Positions 1 to 7,959 of a stretch of 24,824 nucleotides of DNA are shown one piece after another (the stretch's first letter is position 1; each line of letters starts with the position of its first letter). Position numbers and translations under genes: made by a program. The notes beneath the pieces are model-generated. The model made no database searches, had not been told where the DNA came from, and saw only the letters and a list, made by a program, of their open reading frames with translations. Source of the stretch: Coprococcus sp. (GTDB lineage: Bacteria; Bacillota; Clostridia; Lachnospirales; Lachnospiraceae). The stretch covers positions 1 to 24,824 of the forward strand of contig JAEDGW010000028.1 in NCBI GenBank assembly GCA_016297325.1, in the 5' to 3' direction.

Positions 1-19
1 TAAATAGGAGGACGAATAG
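1..19 (+). promoter_or_regulatory. pheT ribosome binding site and probable end of the preceding gene
   Basis: AGGAGG at 7-12 precedes the pheT ATG at 20 with a 7-base spacer. The window opens with TAA, which could be the stop codon of an upstream pheS since the two genes usually adjoin, but the reading frame to the left is not visible. Confidence 0.5.
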
Positions 20-2449
20 ATGAATACACCAATTTCATGGATAAAGGCATATGTTCCTGATCTGGACGTGACAGCTCAGGAGTTTGTAGATGCCATGACT
101 CTCTCAGGATCACATGTAGAGGGTTACGAACAGAAGGATAAGAATCTTGACAAGATCGTTGTCGGCAAGATTCTCACTATGGATAAGCATCCGGATGCGG
201 ACAAGCTTGTAGTATGTAAGGTAGATGTGGGACAGGCAGAGCCTCTCCAGATCGTGACCGGAGCAAAGAACGTAAAGGTTGAGGACCTTATCCCGATCGT
301 ACTTGACGGCGGAAAGGTTGCAGCAGCTCACGGTGATAACAATGAGTACCCTGACGGAATCAAGATCAAGAAGGGTAAGCTCAGAGGTGTTGAGTCAAAT
401 GGTATGATGTGCGGTATAGAGGAGCTTGGTTCATCAAGAGACTTCTATCCGGAAGCACCGGAGGATGGTGTGTATGTATTCCCGGAGGAGTCAGGTGTGA
501 AGCCGGGCGATGACGCAGTAAAGGCACTTGGACTTGACGATGTGGTAGTTGAGTACGAGATCACATCCAACAGAGTAGACTGTTTCTCAATGATCGGTAT
601 GGCAAGAGAGGCAGCAGCTACATTTGACAAGCCATTTTACCCACCAGTGGTAACAAAGACAGGAAATGACGAGGATGTCAATGACTATATATCAGTAGAG
701 GTAAAGGATCCTGACCTCTGCCCTAGATACACAGCAAGAGTTGTCAAGAACCTGAAGATCGGACCTTCACCAAAGTGGATGCAGCAGAGACTTGCTTCAC
801 AGGGAATCCGTTCGATCAACAACCTTGTCGATATAACAAACTACGTTATGGAAGAGTACGGACAGCCAATGCACGCATATGATCTCAGCACCATAGCTGG
901 CAATAAGATCGTAGTACGCCGTGCAAATGACGGAGATACATTTGTCACGCTTGATGGACAGGAGAGAAAGCTTGACCATGACGTTCTGATGATCTGTGAC
1001 GGCGAGAAGGAGATCGGTATCGCCGGAATCATGGGCGGCGAGAATTCCATGGTAACAGACAGCATCGAGACACTGCTCTTTGAGGCAGCATGCTTCGATG
1101 GAACAAATATCAGACTTTCATCGAGAAGGATCGGACTTGCAACTGATGCGGCAGCAAAGTTCACAAAGGGACTTGATCCAAATCTTGCTATGGAGGCAAT
1201 AGACAGAGCGTGTCAGCTCATCGAGGAGATGGGCGCAGGTGAGGTAGTCGGCGGAGCTGTCGATGTATATCCAGATCCTGTACAGGACAAGAAGCTTCCA
1301 TTTGAGCCTGAGAAGATGAATGCACTTCTCGGAACAGATGTTGAGCCTGAGAAGATGCTGTACTACTTCGGCAGACTTGGTCTCACATACGATGCAGAGA
1401 CAAATACTTTGGATGTGCCAAGCTTCAGACAGGATCTGAACTGTATGGCAGATCTGGCAGAGGAGGTTGCAAGATTCTACGGATATGACAACATTCCTGT
1501 ATCACTTCCAAGAGGTGAGGCTACAGTTGGTAAGCTCCCATACGACCAGATGATCAACGCCATCGCAAGGGATGTCCTTGAGGCAAATGGCTTCTCTGGC
1601 GGTATGTGCTACTCATTTGAGAGCCCTAAGGTGTTTGACAAGCTGCTTCTTCCTGCTGACAGCGAGTTCAGAAAGACAGTTACAATAGCAAATCCTCTCG
1701 GTGAGGACTTCAGTATTATGAGAACAGTATCACTGAACGGTGTTCTCACATCACTGGCAACCAACTATAATAGAAAGAACAAGATCGCAAGACTTTATGA
1801 ATTTGGAAATGTATATCTTCCAAAGGCACTTCCACTCACAGAACTTCCAGAGGAGAGAATGAAGCTGACTATCGGTATGTATGGCCAGGGAGATTTCTTT
1901 GATCTCAAGGGAGTTCTTGAGGAACTGACAGACAAGGTTGGTCTTAAGGGTCAGGTGACATACGAGCCAGAGTCAGAGTATACATTCCTTCATCCGGGCC
2001 GTCAGGCAAAGCTCAAGAAGGGCAACTTGACAATCGGATTTATAGGACAGGTACATCCTGAGGTATGTGACAACTACAACCTTAAGGGTGAGGTATATGT
2101 TGCAGTTATAGATATGCCTACACTGGTTATGCTTTCAAGCTTTGACATCAAGTACGAAGGAATTGCAAAGTTCCCAGGAAGTACAAGAGACCTGAGTCTT
2201 GTTGTGGATAAGGGAATATTTGTCGGACAGATAGAGGAAGTCATCAAGAAGTGTGGCGGCAAGCTGCTTGAGAGCTACAAGCTCTTCGATGTATACGAGG
2301 GCGAGCAGATCGCAAAGGGCAAGAAGTCAGTTGCTTACACCATGACATTCCGTGCAAAAGATAGAACACTTGAGACATCAGAGGTCGATGGAATCATAGC
2401 CAAGATCCTCAAGGAGCTCGGCAAGCTTGGAATCGAGATCAGGGCGTAA
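20..2449 (+). CDS. pheT: Phenylalanine--tRNA ligase beta subunit
   Basis: PheT pairs with PheS in the cytosolic alpha2-beta2 enzyme that charges tRNA-Phe; the beta chain carries the editing site and tRNA contacts. The 809-residue length is normal for the bacterial long form. In order I see an N-terminal EMAP/OB tRNA-binding domain (about 40-155, with KHPDADKLVVCKV), the B3/B4 editing region (about 215-390), a B5 domain, a catalytic-like fold, and a C-terminal anticodon-binding FDX-ACB domain (from about 715, with AKFPGSTRDLSLVVDK). Codons are regular and the frame is intact. A TAA three bases before the ribosome binding site suggests a pheS partner just upstream, outside the window. A terminator-like hairpin follows at 2493-2546. 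Confidence 0.97.
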   Translation: MNTPISWIKAYVPDLDVTAQEFVDAMTLSGSHVEGYEQKDKNLDKIVVGKILTMDKHPDADKLVVCKVDVGQAEPLQIVTGAKNVKVEDLIPIVLDGGKVAAAHGDNNEYPDGIKIKKGKLRGVESNGMMCGIEELGSSRDFYPEAPEDGVYVFPEESGVKPGDDAVKALGLDDVVVEYEITSNRVDCFSMIGMAREAAATFDKPFYPPVVTKTGNDEDVNDYISVEVKDPDLCPRYTARVVKNLKIGPSPKWMQQRLASQGIRSINNLVDITNYVMEEYGQPMHAYDLSTIAGNKIVVRRANDGDTFVTLDGQERKLDHDVLMICDGEKEIGIAGIMGGENSMVTDSIETLLFEAACFDGTNIRLSSRRIGLATDAAAKFTKGLDPNLAMEAIDRACQLIEEMGAGEVVGGAVDVYPDPVQDKKLPFEPEKMNALLGTDVEPEKMLYYFGRLGLTYDAETNTLDVPSFRQDLNCMADLAEEVARFYGYDNIPVSLPRGEATVGKLPYDQMINAIARDVLEANGFSGGMCYSFESPKVFDKLLLPADSEFRKTVTIANPLGEDFSIMRTVSLNGVLTSLATNYNRKNKIARLYEFGNVYLPKALPLTELPEERMKLTIGMYGQGDFFDLKGVLEELTDKVGLKGQVTYEPESEYTFLHPGRQAKLKKGNLTIGFIGQVHPEVCDNYNLKGEVYVAVIDMPTLVMLSSFDIKYEGIAKFPGSTRDLSLVVDKGIFVGQIEEVIKKCGGKLLESYKLFDVYEGEQIAKGKKSVAYTMTFRAKDRTLETSEVDGIIAKILKELGKLGIEIRA

Positions 2450-2461
2450 TAGGTGCCGTCC

Positions 2462-2488
2462 TTGAAATATTTGTGATAGTAGTATAAT
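2462..2488 (+). promoter_or_regulatory. Possible promoter for queA
   Basis: TTGAAA at 2462-2467 and a perfect TATAAT at 2483-2488 are separated by 15 bases, shorter than the preferred 17. If used, transcription would begin around 2495, exactly where the 2493-2546 hairpin starts. Confidence 0.4.
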
Positions 2489-2492
2489 ATGT

Positions 2493-2546
2493 AACTGTTT
2501 GGCGCGGAGATATTGTATATATCCAGCGTCAGACAGTTATTTTTTG
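2493..2546 (+). terminator. Hairpin with T-run between pheT and queA
   Basis: AACTGT (2493-2498) pairs with ACAGTT (2533-2538). Further partial pairing lies inside (GGCGC with GCGTC, GATAT with ATATC), and a run of six T follows at 2541-2546. It most simply terminates pheT, but because a promoter-like TATAAT lies just upstream it could also be an attenuator in the queA leader. Confidence 0.6.
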
Positions 2547-2574
2547 TGTGAATAAATATGTGAGGAATTACGTT

Positions 2575-3642
2575 ATGATGAAATTAACAGATTTTTACTA
2601 TGATCTGCCACAGGAGCTTATAGCGCAGGATCCACTTCTTAAGAGAAGTGAGTCCCGTCTCATGGTCCTGGACAGGAAAGACAATACGATAGAGCACAAG
2701 CATTTTTATGATGTGATAGACTACCTGAATCCGGGTGACTGTCTGGTCATCAACGACACACGGGTTCTCCCAGCGAGGCTAATGGGCGTCAAGGAGGACA
2801 CGGGAGCATCCATAGAGGTACTTCTCCTGAAGAGAAAGGATGACTGTACATGGGAGACTCTTGTAAAGCCGGGTAAAAAGTGCAAGGTAGGGGCTCGTAT
2901 AGTATTTGGCTCGGAGTCCAATGAACCTGATCCTGAGACGGGACTTATAAAGGGCAAGCTTGTAGGTGAGGTCGTCGATATAGTTGAGGAAGGCAACAGA
3001 CTCATCAGATTTGAATTTGACGGAATATTTGAGGAGATCCTTGATGAGCTGGGACAGATGCCACTCCCTCCATATATCACACACAAGCTTGAGGATAAGA
3101 ATAGATATCAGACGGTGTACGCAGAGCATGACGGATCAGCGGCGGCACCAACCGCAGGACTCCATTTTACGACAGAGCTGCTTGACCAGATCAATGCAAA
3201 GGGGATCAAGATAGCGCACGTTACACTTCATGTAGGACTCGGAACATTCAGACCTGTGAAGGAGGAGAATATCCTGGATCACCATATGCACTCTGAGTTC
3301 TGTATCATTGAGCAGGACGCAGCAGATATGATAAACGAGACAAAGGCAGCTGGCGGAAGGGTTGTGTCCGTTGGAACTACAAGTACAAGAACACTTGAGT
3401 CTATGTCGGACGGTGATGGAACAGTCTATGCAGGAAGCAAATGGACAGATATTTTTATTTATCCGGGATATAAGTTCAAGGTGATAGATGCTCTCATCAC
3501 AAACTTCCATCTGCCAGAGTCAACGCTCCTGATGCTTGTTTCTGCGCTCTACGACAGAGAGCACATACTTGAGGCATACAAGGTGGCAGTGGAGGAGAAG
3601 TACAGATTCTTCTCATTTGGCGATGCTATGCTGATAAAATAG
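2575..3642 (+). CDS. queA: S-adenosylmethionine:tRNA ribosyltransferase-isomerase
   Basis: QueA moves and isomerises the ribosyl group of SAM onto preQ1 in tRNA, giving epoxyqueuosine at wobble position 34. The protein begins with the family N-terminus MKLTDFYYDLPQELIAQ and carries AAPTAGLHFT, HVGLGTFRPV and a C-terminal NFHLPESTLLMLVSA. I place the start at ATG 2575 (355 residues, normal length) because GAGGA at 2562-2566 lies 8 bases before it; the frame is open back to a GTG at 2548 but that start has no ribosome binding site. ATG 2578 directly follows and is a possible alternative. The hydrolase gene starts 18 bases after the stop, so the two are probably co-transcribed. Confidence 0.96.
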   Translation: MMKLTDFYYDLPQELIAQDPLLKRSESRLMVLDRKDNTIEHKHFYDVIDYLNPGDCLVINDTRVLPARLMGVKEDTGASIEVLLLKRKDDCTWETLVKPGKKCKVGARIVFGSESNEPDPETGLIKGKLVGEVVDIVEEGNRLIRFEFDGIFEEILDELGQMPLPPYITHKLEDKNRYQTVYAEHDGSAAAPTAGLHFTTELLDQINAKGIKIAHVTLHVGLGTFRPVKEENILDHHMHSEFCIIEQDAADMINETKAAGGRVVSVGTTSTRTLESMSDGDGTVYAGSKWTDIFIYPGYKFKVIDALITNFHLPESTLLMLVSALYDREHILEAYKVAVEEKYRFFSFGDAMLIK

Positions 3643-3660
3643 CAGAAGAGGAGACAATCA

Positions 3661-4206
3661 ATGGGGAAGAAGATATGTGTGGTATTCCCGGGAATCGGAT
3701 ATCACACCGATAAACCGTTACTTTACTACAGTAAAAAATATATGATGGCACATGGATATGAGATCGTTGATGTGACATATGGTAAGTTGTCGGGACATCT
3801 TCCGGAGGAGATACAGAAGGTGTTCGATGACGGCTGGACTAAAGCACTTGATTGTCTTAAGAATGTGGATTTCTCGGAGGCTGAGGACATAGTATTCTTG
3901 TCGAAGAGTATAGGCACAGCTATATCTGCAAGGTTTGCGGTGGAGAAAGGACTGAAGGTGAGAAATATATACTTCACTCCACTTGAGATCACCATGCAGT
4001 ATGCAGACAGTGATGGCATAGCATTTCACGGCACGGCAGACCCGCTTGTAGATACGGATGAGCTGACAAGACTTTGCGAGGCTAAGAGTATCCCACTATA
4101 CACATACGAGGGTGGCAATCATTCAATAGAGACAAAGGACATTCTATGGAACATAAGAACGCAGAAAGACATAGCGGAAAAGTATATAGATTATTTGAAC
4201 TTCTAG
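3661..4206 (+). CDS. Small alpha/beta-hydrolase-fold protein
   Basis: This 181-residue protein looks like a compact serine hydrolase. It opens with a beta strand followed by FPGIGYHTDKP, has a nucleophile elbow reading LSKSIGT (probable Ser83; the family norm is GxSxG, so the first Gly is replaced), an acid in FHGTADPLVD (Asp127) and a candidate catalytic His154 in GGNHSIE. The triad order Ser-Asp-His is correct for the fold. No signal peptide is seen, so it should be cytosolic. The substrate cannot be told from the sequence. It follows queA by 18 bases with a GAGGAG ribosome binding site, and its last 61 bases overlap the next gene. Confidence 0.75.
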   Translation: MGKKICVVFPGIGYHTDKPLLYYSKKYMMAHGYEIVDVTYGKLSGHLPEEIQKVFDDGWTKALDCLKNVDFSEAEDIVFLSKSIGTAISARFAVEKGLKVRNIYFTPLEITMQYADSDGIAFHGTADPLVDTDELTRLCEAKSIPLYTYEGGNHSIETKDILWNIRTQKDIAEKYIDYLNF

Positions 4207-4610
4207 GACATACGGAGGGGCAGTTATATATTGCGGAGATAGCAGTGCTCATAACACTGCTAATCGGCACGGCAGTATATATACTGCTCCTTCGTGTTCT
4301 GCCAGATACATCATGGCTTGAGGGCTGCCAGATAAGACGGTTCACGGGCGTGATATGTCCAGCCTGCGGATCAACAAGGGCTGTGCTTGCCCTGCTCCAT
4401 GGACATCTGCTGACGGCGTTGTATTACCATGTGGCGACGGTATATCTGGCGTGTATCTGCATCATATATTTTACAGGGAATACGATAAGGCTTGCTACGA
4501 AGGGCAGGACACCTCTTGTGAGATTTCATCTGTGGTATGTTTATGTGTGGCTTGGAATATTTGTCGTGTCTTACGTGGTGAAGCTGGTGGTGCCGGGATA
4601 TGTTATATAA
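4146..4610 (+). CDS. DUF2752 family membrane protein
   Basis: This 154-residue protein has about four hydrophobic segments (near 29-50, 66-84, 88-107 and 127-150) and the hallmark CPACGSTRA at 71-79, which identifies the DUF2752 family. Members are small membrane proteins of unknown function; the two cysteines could bind metal or form a disulphide, which is inference. The ATG at 4146 has AAAGGA at 4134-4139, six bases upstream and inside the hydrolase gene, so the 61-base overlap appears genuine and implies linked translation. No downstream ATG in this frame precedes the CPxCG motif. A hairpin-rich non-coding stretch follows. Confidence 0.8.
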   Translation: MEHKNAERHSGKVYRLFELLGHTEGQLYIAEIAVLITLLIGTAVYILLLRVLPDTSWLEGCQIRRFTGVICPACGSTRAVLALLHGHLLTALYYHVATVYLACICIIYFTGNTIRLATKGRTPLVRFHLWYVYVWLGIFVVSYVVKLVVPGYVI

Positions 4611-4636
4611 TGAGCGCAAGTGAGTAGGTGTGCTTG

Positions 4637-4735
4637 CATGATTGGCGAGCGGCGAATTGGATCATGATAGTTGCGACAGCAACGGTAAGCACCGTAGATG
4701 CGAATTATGAGAAAATGAAGCACGCTGAGGCGTGC
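4637..4735 (+). other. Cluster of short hairpins between the DUF2752 and LURP-one genes
   Basis: Four small stems occur in 100 bases. CATGATT (4637-4643) can pair with GATCATG (4660-4666, one G-U). GTTGC (4670-4674), loop GACA, pairs with GCAAC (4679-4683). ACGGT (4682-4686), loop AAGC, pairs with ACCGT (4691-4695). GCACGC (4720-4725), loop TGAG, pairs with GCGTGC (4730-4735). The second and third share two bases and would compete or stack. There is no T-run, so these are not simple terminators. They may be a structured leader of the downstream gene or an intergenic repeat element. Confidence 0.5.
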
Positions 4736-4774
4736 GCAGGTCATCGCGCTTACGCACGACGACATATGATATAA
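4715..4774 (+). CDS. Possible short leader peptide, copy A of a repeated ATGAAGCACGC element
   Basis: A 19-codon ORF starts MKHAEACAG and ends with TAA inside the ribosome binding site of the next gene. Its own ribosome binding signal is weak (GAG four bases upstream). The same first 11 bases recur at 22439, where the encoded peptide is similar (MKHA, later A-Y/F-A) and the next ribosome binding site lies at almost the same distance (58 versus 57 bases). It may be translated, or the base sequence may be conserved for RNA structure instead. Translation is unproven. Confidence 0.35.
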   Translation: MKHAEACAGHRAYARRHMI

Positions 4775-4786
4775 GGAGTGGATTTT

Positions 4787-5263
4787 ATGAGACTTATGAT
4801 AAAACAGCGAGTATTTGCCTGGACAGATACTTATGATATATACGATGAATGGGGAAACAAAAAGTATTTTGTGAAGTCGGAGGCGTTCCGGCTGACACAT
4901 CAGGTTCATGTATACGACCTTTCGGGAAATGAGATAGGACTGGTCAGCCAGAGATTATTCACGTTTCTGCCGACATTTGACATCAGTGTGGGTGGCAGAC
5001 CGTGTGGAAGCATCAGGAAAGAATTTACATTCTTCAAGCCTTCGTACAGTATTGAGTATGGCGGCTGGCAGTGTGACGGAGATTTCCTTTCGTGGAATTA
5101 CAGAGTCACAGCAGGAAGCAGACAGGTGGCAATTATAGCAAAGCAGCTTCTCAGCTGGGGCGATACATATACACTTGATATCGCGGATCCGGGTGATGAG
5201 ATCATGGCACTTATGCTGGTGATAGCTATTGATGCGGCTAATTGTTCGCAGAATAACAATTAA
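4787..5263 (+). CDS. LURP-one-related / YxjI-like protein
   Basis: The 158-residue protein fits the LURP-one-related fold (a single beta barrel around a central helix, related to Tubby C-terminal domains). The sequence shows the expected run of short strands: an opening IKQRVFAWTDTYDIYDEWG, paired strands around VHVYDLSGNEIGLVSQRL, and a late hydrophobic helix LMLVIAIDAAN. Bacterial members are cytosolic and mostly uncharacterised; a lipid-linked or scaffolding role is only suggested by the Tubby relation. ATG 4787 is chosen because AAGGAG at 4773-4778 is 8 bases upstream; an in-frame GTG at 4778 overlaps that site and is unlikely. Confidence 0.75.
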   Translation: MRLMIKQRVFAWTDTYDIYDEWGNKKYFVKSEAFRLTHQVHVYDLSGNEIGLVSQRLFTFLPTFDISVGGRPCGSIRKEFTFFKPSYSIEYGGWQCDGDFLSWNYRVTAGSRQVAIIAKQLLSWGDTYTLDIADPGDEIMALMLVIAIDAANCSQNNN

Positions 5264-5290
5264 CATTTGGGAGAAATGGAGGATGAGGAT

Positions 5291-5446
5291 ATGAGCACTT
5301 ATGTTAAGCCTATTCAGGCAACACCTGCTCTTTCTGGTAAAGATGCGATAGATATTGTTAAAAAGGTATTAAAAACTCCTTCGCCAGAATCCATTGATAA
5401 AAAGAAAAAGATGCTTGAGGCAAGAAAGCGGATTGAAAATAAATGA
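5291..5446 (+). CDS. Small hypothetical protein, 51 residues, antitoxin-like size
   Basis: An ATG at 5291 with GGAGG at 5278-5282 (8-base spacer) opens a 51-codon ORF beginning MSTYVKPIQATPALSGKDA and ending in a very basic Lys/Arg-rich helix. The ribosome binding site is strong and codon use is reasonable, so I think it is a real gene. Its size, charge and 4-base ATGA overlap with a following ORF resemble the first gene of a toxin-antitoxin pair, but I do not recognise the family with certainty. Confidence 0.55.
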   Translation: MSTYVKPIQATPALSGKDAIDIVKKVLKTPSPESIDKKKKMLEARKRIENK

Positions 5447-5568
5447 GTTATTTGACAACAGAAGAATTTGAAAGGCTTTTCGGTTTATTTGAGACCGGAA
5501 AGCTTTTTTTATTCAAAATCGGCACAATTATGTCGTTTCGTGCATTCATCATTGAAGAGGTAATATAA
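5443..5568 (+). pseudogene. 41-codon ORF overlapping the small gene, probable truncated partner
   Basis: The ATG at 5443 overlaps the previous stop as ATGA and reads MSYLTTEEFERLFG before running through a strong terminator hairpin at 5471-5510 to a TAA at 5568. The first 14 residues look like a plausible protein start. The rest (Phe/Leu-rich) is what the terminator bases happen to encode. This fits a partner gene that lost all but its first codons, or an accidental ORF. Confidence 0.3.
5471..5510 (+). terminator. Intrinsic terminator
   Basis: AAAGGCTTTTCGGT (5471-5484) pairs with ACCGGAAAGCTTTTT (from 5494) across a 9-base loop, allowing G-U pairs, and ends in a T-run to 5510. It ends transcription of the LURP-one and small-gene unit. 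Confidence 0.85.
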
Positions 5569-5581
5569 CAAAGTGTATAAT
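5552..5581 (+). promoter_or_regulatory. Promoter upstream of the lipoprotein gene
   Basis: TTGAAG (5552-5557), an 18-base spacer and TATAAT (5576-5581). The downstream lipoprotein gene begins at 5665, leaving a leader of about 75 bases. Confidence 0.65.
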
Positions 5582-5664
5582 ATCTAAATATTTTACAAAA
5601 TGGGGAAGCATGTGGAGTATATGAATCTGGTTGGCGTTTTCGCATAATGAAACGGAGGTGTACG

Positions 5665-7086
5665 ATGAACAAGAAAAAAATAATGTGTGCAGCACTTATT
5701 TCTGTTATGGCATTAAGTCTTGCCGCATGTGAAAATAAGAAAATTGATTATGGCATGAATGGGGGAAGTGATGATGCAGGTAATGCAGGAGGTCTTGAGG
5801 GACAGCTTGACATACCCGATAACTGCGATGTTACTTTTGATACAGGTGAATCAAAACTTTCATCTATAACATTGAAGGATGATGATATAGAAGTTCCTGA
5901 TGCTGATAGAGTATATAAGATTGGTTTTGACACTGTAAATGCACCATGTTCAGATGATGAGTTAAAAACTATAATATCCAAACTTTTTGACGAGACATCA
6001 GAAATAAGGTGGCAAGATGGCGATGCTGCTGAGTCAAAGGAAATTCTTGACAATACGATAGATTTGTATAAGTCAGAAATAGATAAGGCTTTGGCAAACG
6101 GTGATCCAGACTATGCAGAAACTTTAGAGTACGAGATGAGAAAGGTGGAAGAAGAGAGGAAGAATATGGATGACGAGCTTCCGTTAGCTACAGAATACAA
6201 ATTAAATGAGCATTATGTTGCGGAAGCGGATGGTGTACAGAGAATATTTATGGCTGCCTCGGATAATGAAGATGGAGATGGATATAACAATTACTATTTT
6301 ACGTATGGTATGACACCTGAGGGTGAGGATAAGGCTCTTGTATCAGAGGTTCCAGGAACTGAAAGTACGTATGAGATCAATGTTGTCGGTGAAGACACAT
6401 ATGATGGGGACGAGAAGAATCCGATCACAGAAGATGAGGGACTCAGTTCGGCAATGAAGTTACTAGACAATCTGGTGATAAGCGGTTTTGCATGTACAGA
6501 GACAGAGGAAGCGGTAAGAGCTTGGACTGGAGGTTCATATGGTGAAGATATCTGTAAAAAGCCGGATGGATACAGATTTCAGTTTGGACGGAAGATAGAT
6601 GGTATAGACGTGGTATACTCAACAGATATCGATACAGTGGATAGCATTGATACCGATAACCTTACCTATAAAGGCGGAGTTGACAAGGCGGTAATAAGTG
6701 TTGATAAGTTTGGGGTTGTCTCATCTACAGTGTATGTATATGCCGACGAGGATACGTTTGATAAAGAGGAGGTCAAGCTTTTAAGCTGGGATGAGATGAT
6801 TAAAGCTGCGGACGAGAGTATAGCCAAATACTATAAGGATCACCCGACAAATTATGGAACGGTGGAATTTAATGATGTGGAACTTGCCTATGTACCATGT
6901 GCTGATGAGTCGGGAAATAAGTATTTTGTTCCGACATGGATATTTTCTCAGAATGAATATAATGAGGATTACCGATGTGATATGCCGATACAGAGGGTAT
7001 ATATAAATGCGATAGATGGAAAGTACATAGACATAGTGGACAATATGAAGAAGATAGGAATGTATGAGGAGACGGGTAGGAAATAA
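5665..7086 (+). CDS. Secreted lipoprotein, DUF6034-like
   Basis: The 473-residue protein starts MNKKKIMCAALISVMALSL and has lipobox LAAC with the lipidated cysteine at residue 22, so it should be anchored on the outer face of the membrane. A Gly/Asp/Asn-rich linker follows, then an acidic soluble domain with a charged helix near residues 115-175 (KSEIDKALANGD and YEMRKVEEERKNMDDE). The overall pattern matches DUF6034 lipoproteins of Lachnospiraceae, whose role is unknown. I choose ATG 5665 since GGAGG (5654-5658) is 6 bases upstream; the in-frame ATG at 5647 has none. The next gene starts 2 bases after the stop, so the pair is an operon. Confidence 0.8.
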   Translation: MNKKKIMCAALISVMALSLAACENKKIDYGMNGGSDDAGNAGGLEGQLDIPDNCDVTFDTGESKLSSITLKDDDIEVPDADRVYKIGFDTVNAPCSDDELKTIISKLFDETSEIRWQDGDAAESKEILDNTIDLYKSEIDKALANGDPDYAETLEYEMRKVEEERKNMDDELPLATEYKLNEHYVAEADGVQRIFMAASDNEDGDGYNNYYFTYGMTPEGEDKALVSEVPGTESTYEINVVGEDTYDGDEKNPITEDEGLSSAMKLLDNLVISGFACTETEEAVRAWTGGSYGEDICKKPDGYRFQFGRKIDGIDVVYSTDIDTVDSIDTDNLTYKGGVDKAVISVDKFGVVSSTVYVYADEDTFDKEEVKLLSWDEMIKAADESIAKYYKDHPTNYGTVEFNDVELAYVPCADESGNKYFVPTWIFSQNEYNEDYRCDMPIQRVYINAIDGKYIDIVDNMKKIGMYEETGRK

Positions 7087-7088
7087 CC

Positions 7089-7955
7089 ATGAATAAGGTA
7101 GCAAAGTATGTTGTGATCATAGCTGGCATATTGGTAATGGTGGTGTTGCTGCCATTAGGTTATGTTAGATATAAGACGCGTTACGAGGCTGAACAGATAA
7201 GTACGTCAATATCCCCAGATGGTGATTATGAGCTTGTGATCTATTCGGTTGGTGAGCCGGATTTCCCGTTTGGAGCTGCCCATGGAAGGCTGGTGCTAAA
7301 GGACAAAGAGAAGACTGTTGCATATATGCCGTTTGAAGTAGCAAATGACGGTGCAAGATTTTACGGCAACGATCTTGAGACCACATGGTATATAGATCGC
7401 GTTGAGGTGGTAGTGTCCGGACCTGAACAGCATGACGAACTTGTGACTATGTATTTTGATGGACAAACGAGTAGCAGACGTCTCACGACCAGATATGGCA
7501 GAGAAGACTCTGCGGCAACGGAAAAAAGTTCTGATGATAGCAGAGAGGATGTGGAGAACTCCGCTGATTCCGTTGTTGATTCTGCAACAGAGGATCAGTC
7601 AGAGAATAAGGAAATTACAGCGGGGTATCAGGCGATCTTTGAGAAATATTCAGACGCCACTGCTGGAAAATTCAAAGTGTATTACGGCGCCTCGGAGTCA
7701 TCATCAAGATGTATATTGTCGGAAAGTGATACTACAGTGGAATACATTGTATATGATGGCAAGTCAGAAAATGGGAAGTGCGGACTGTATGTAAGGTATT
7801 GCACTGAAAAAGGCAGGGATGGAACATATGATTACGGCAGCGCCGAAATAGAAGATATCTATGCATATGTATTTTCCAGTGGAGAAGTGATAAGCAGTGG
7901 GAAAACAAACTGGGAAGATACGGGGACGGATGAGTTTGAGAGTGCAACAAAATAG
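7089..7955 (+). CDS. Membrane-anchored extracellular protein of unknown function
   Basis: The 288-residue protein has one N-terminal hydrophobic segment (about 6-28, VVIIAGILVMVVLLPLG) acting as a signal anchor. Next comes a domain with ISPDGDYELVIYSV and a conserved-looking FPFGAAHGRLVLKD, reminiscent of DUF5412-type domains but not certain. A Ser/Asp/Glu-rich linker (about 135-178) leads to a second small beta-rich domain that includes CGLYVRYC. No catalytic motif is evident. It starts 2 bases after the lipoprotein stop and so probably works with it at the cell surface. A terminator immediately follows. Confidence 0.7.
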   Translation: MNKVAKYVVIIAGILVMVVLLPLGYVRYKTRYEAEQISTSISPDGDYELVIYSVGEPDFPFGAAHGRLVLKDKEKTVAYMPFEVANDGARFYGNDLETTWYIDRVEVVVSGPEQHDELVTMYFDGQTSSRRLTTRYGREDSAATEKSSDDSREDVENSADSVVDSATEDQSENKEITAGYQAIFEKYSDATAGKFKVYYGASESSSRCILSESDTTVEYIVYDGKSENGKCGLYVRYCTEKGRDGTYDYGSAEIEDIYAYVFSSGEVISSGKTNWEDTGTDEFESATK

Positions 7956-7959
7956 AAAC

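Noticed and set aside
2489..2574. A preQ1 riboswitch in front of queA
   Set aside because: The stretch lacks the preQ1-I hairpin with its A-rich tail and the preQ1-II pattern; it reads as a terminator stem.
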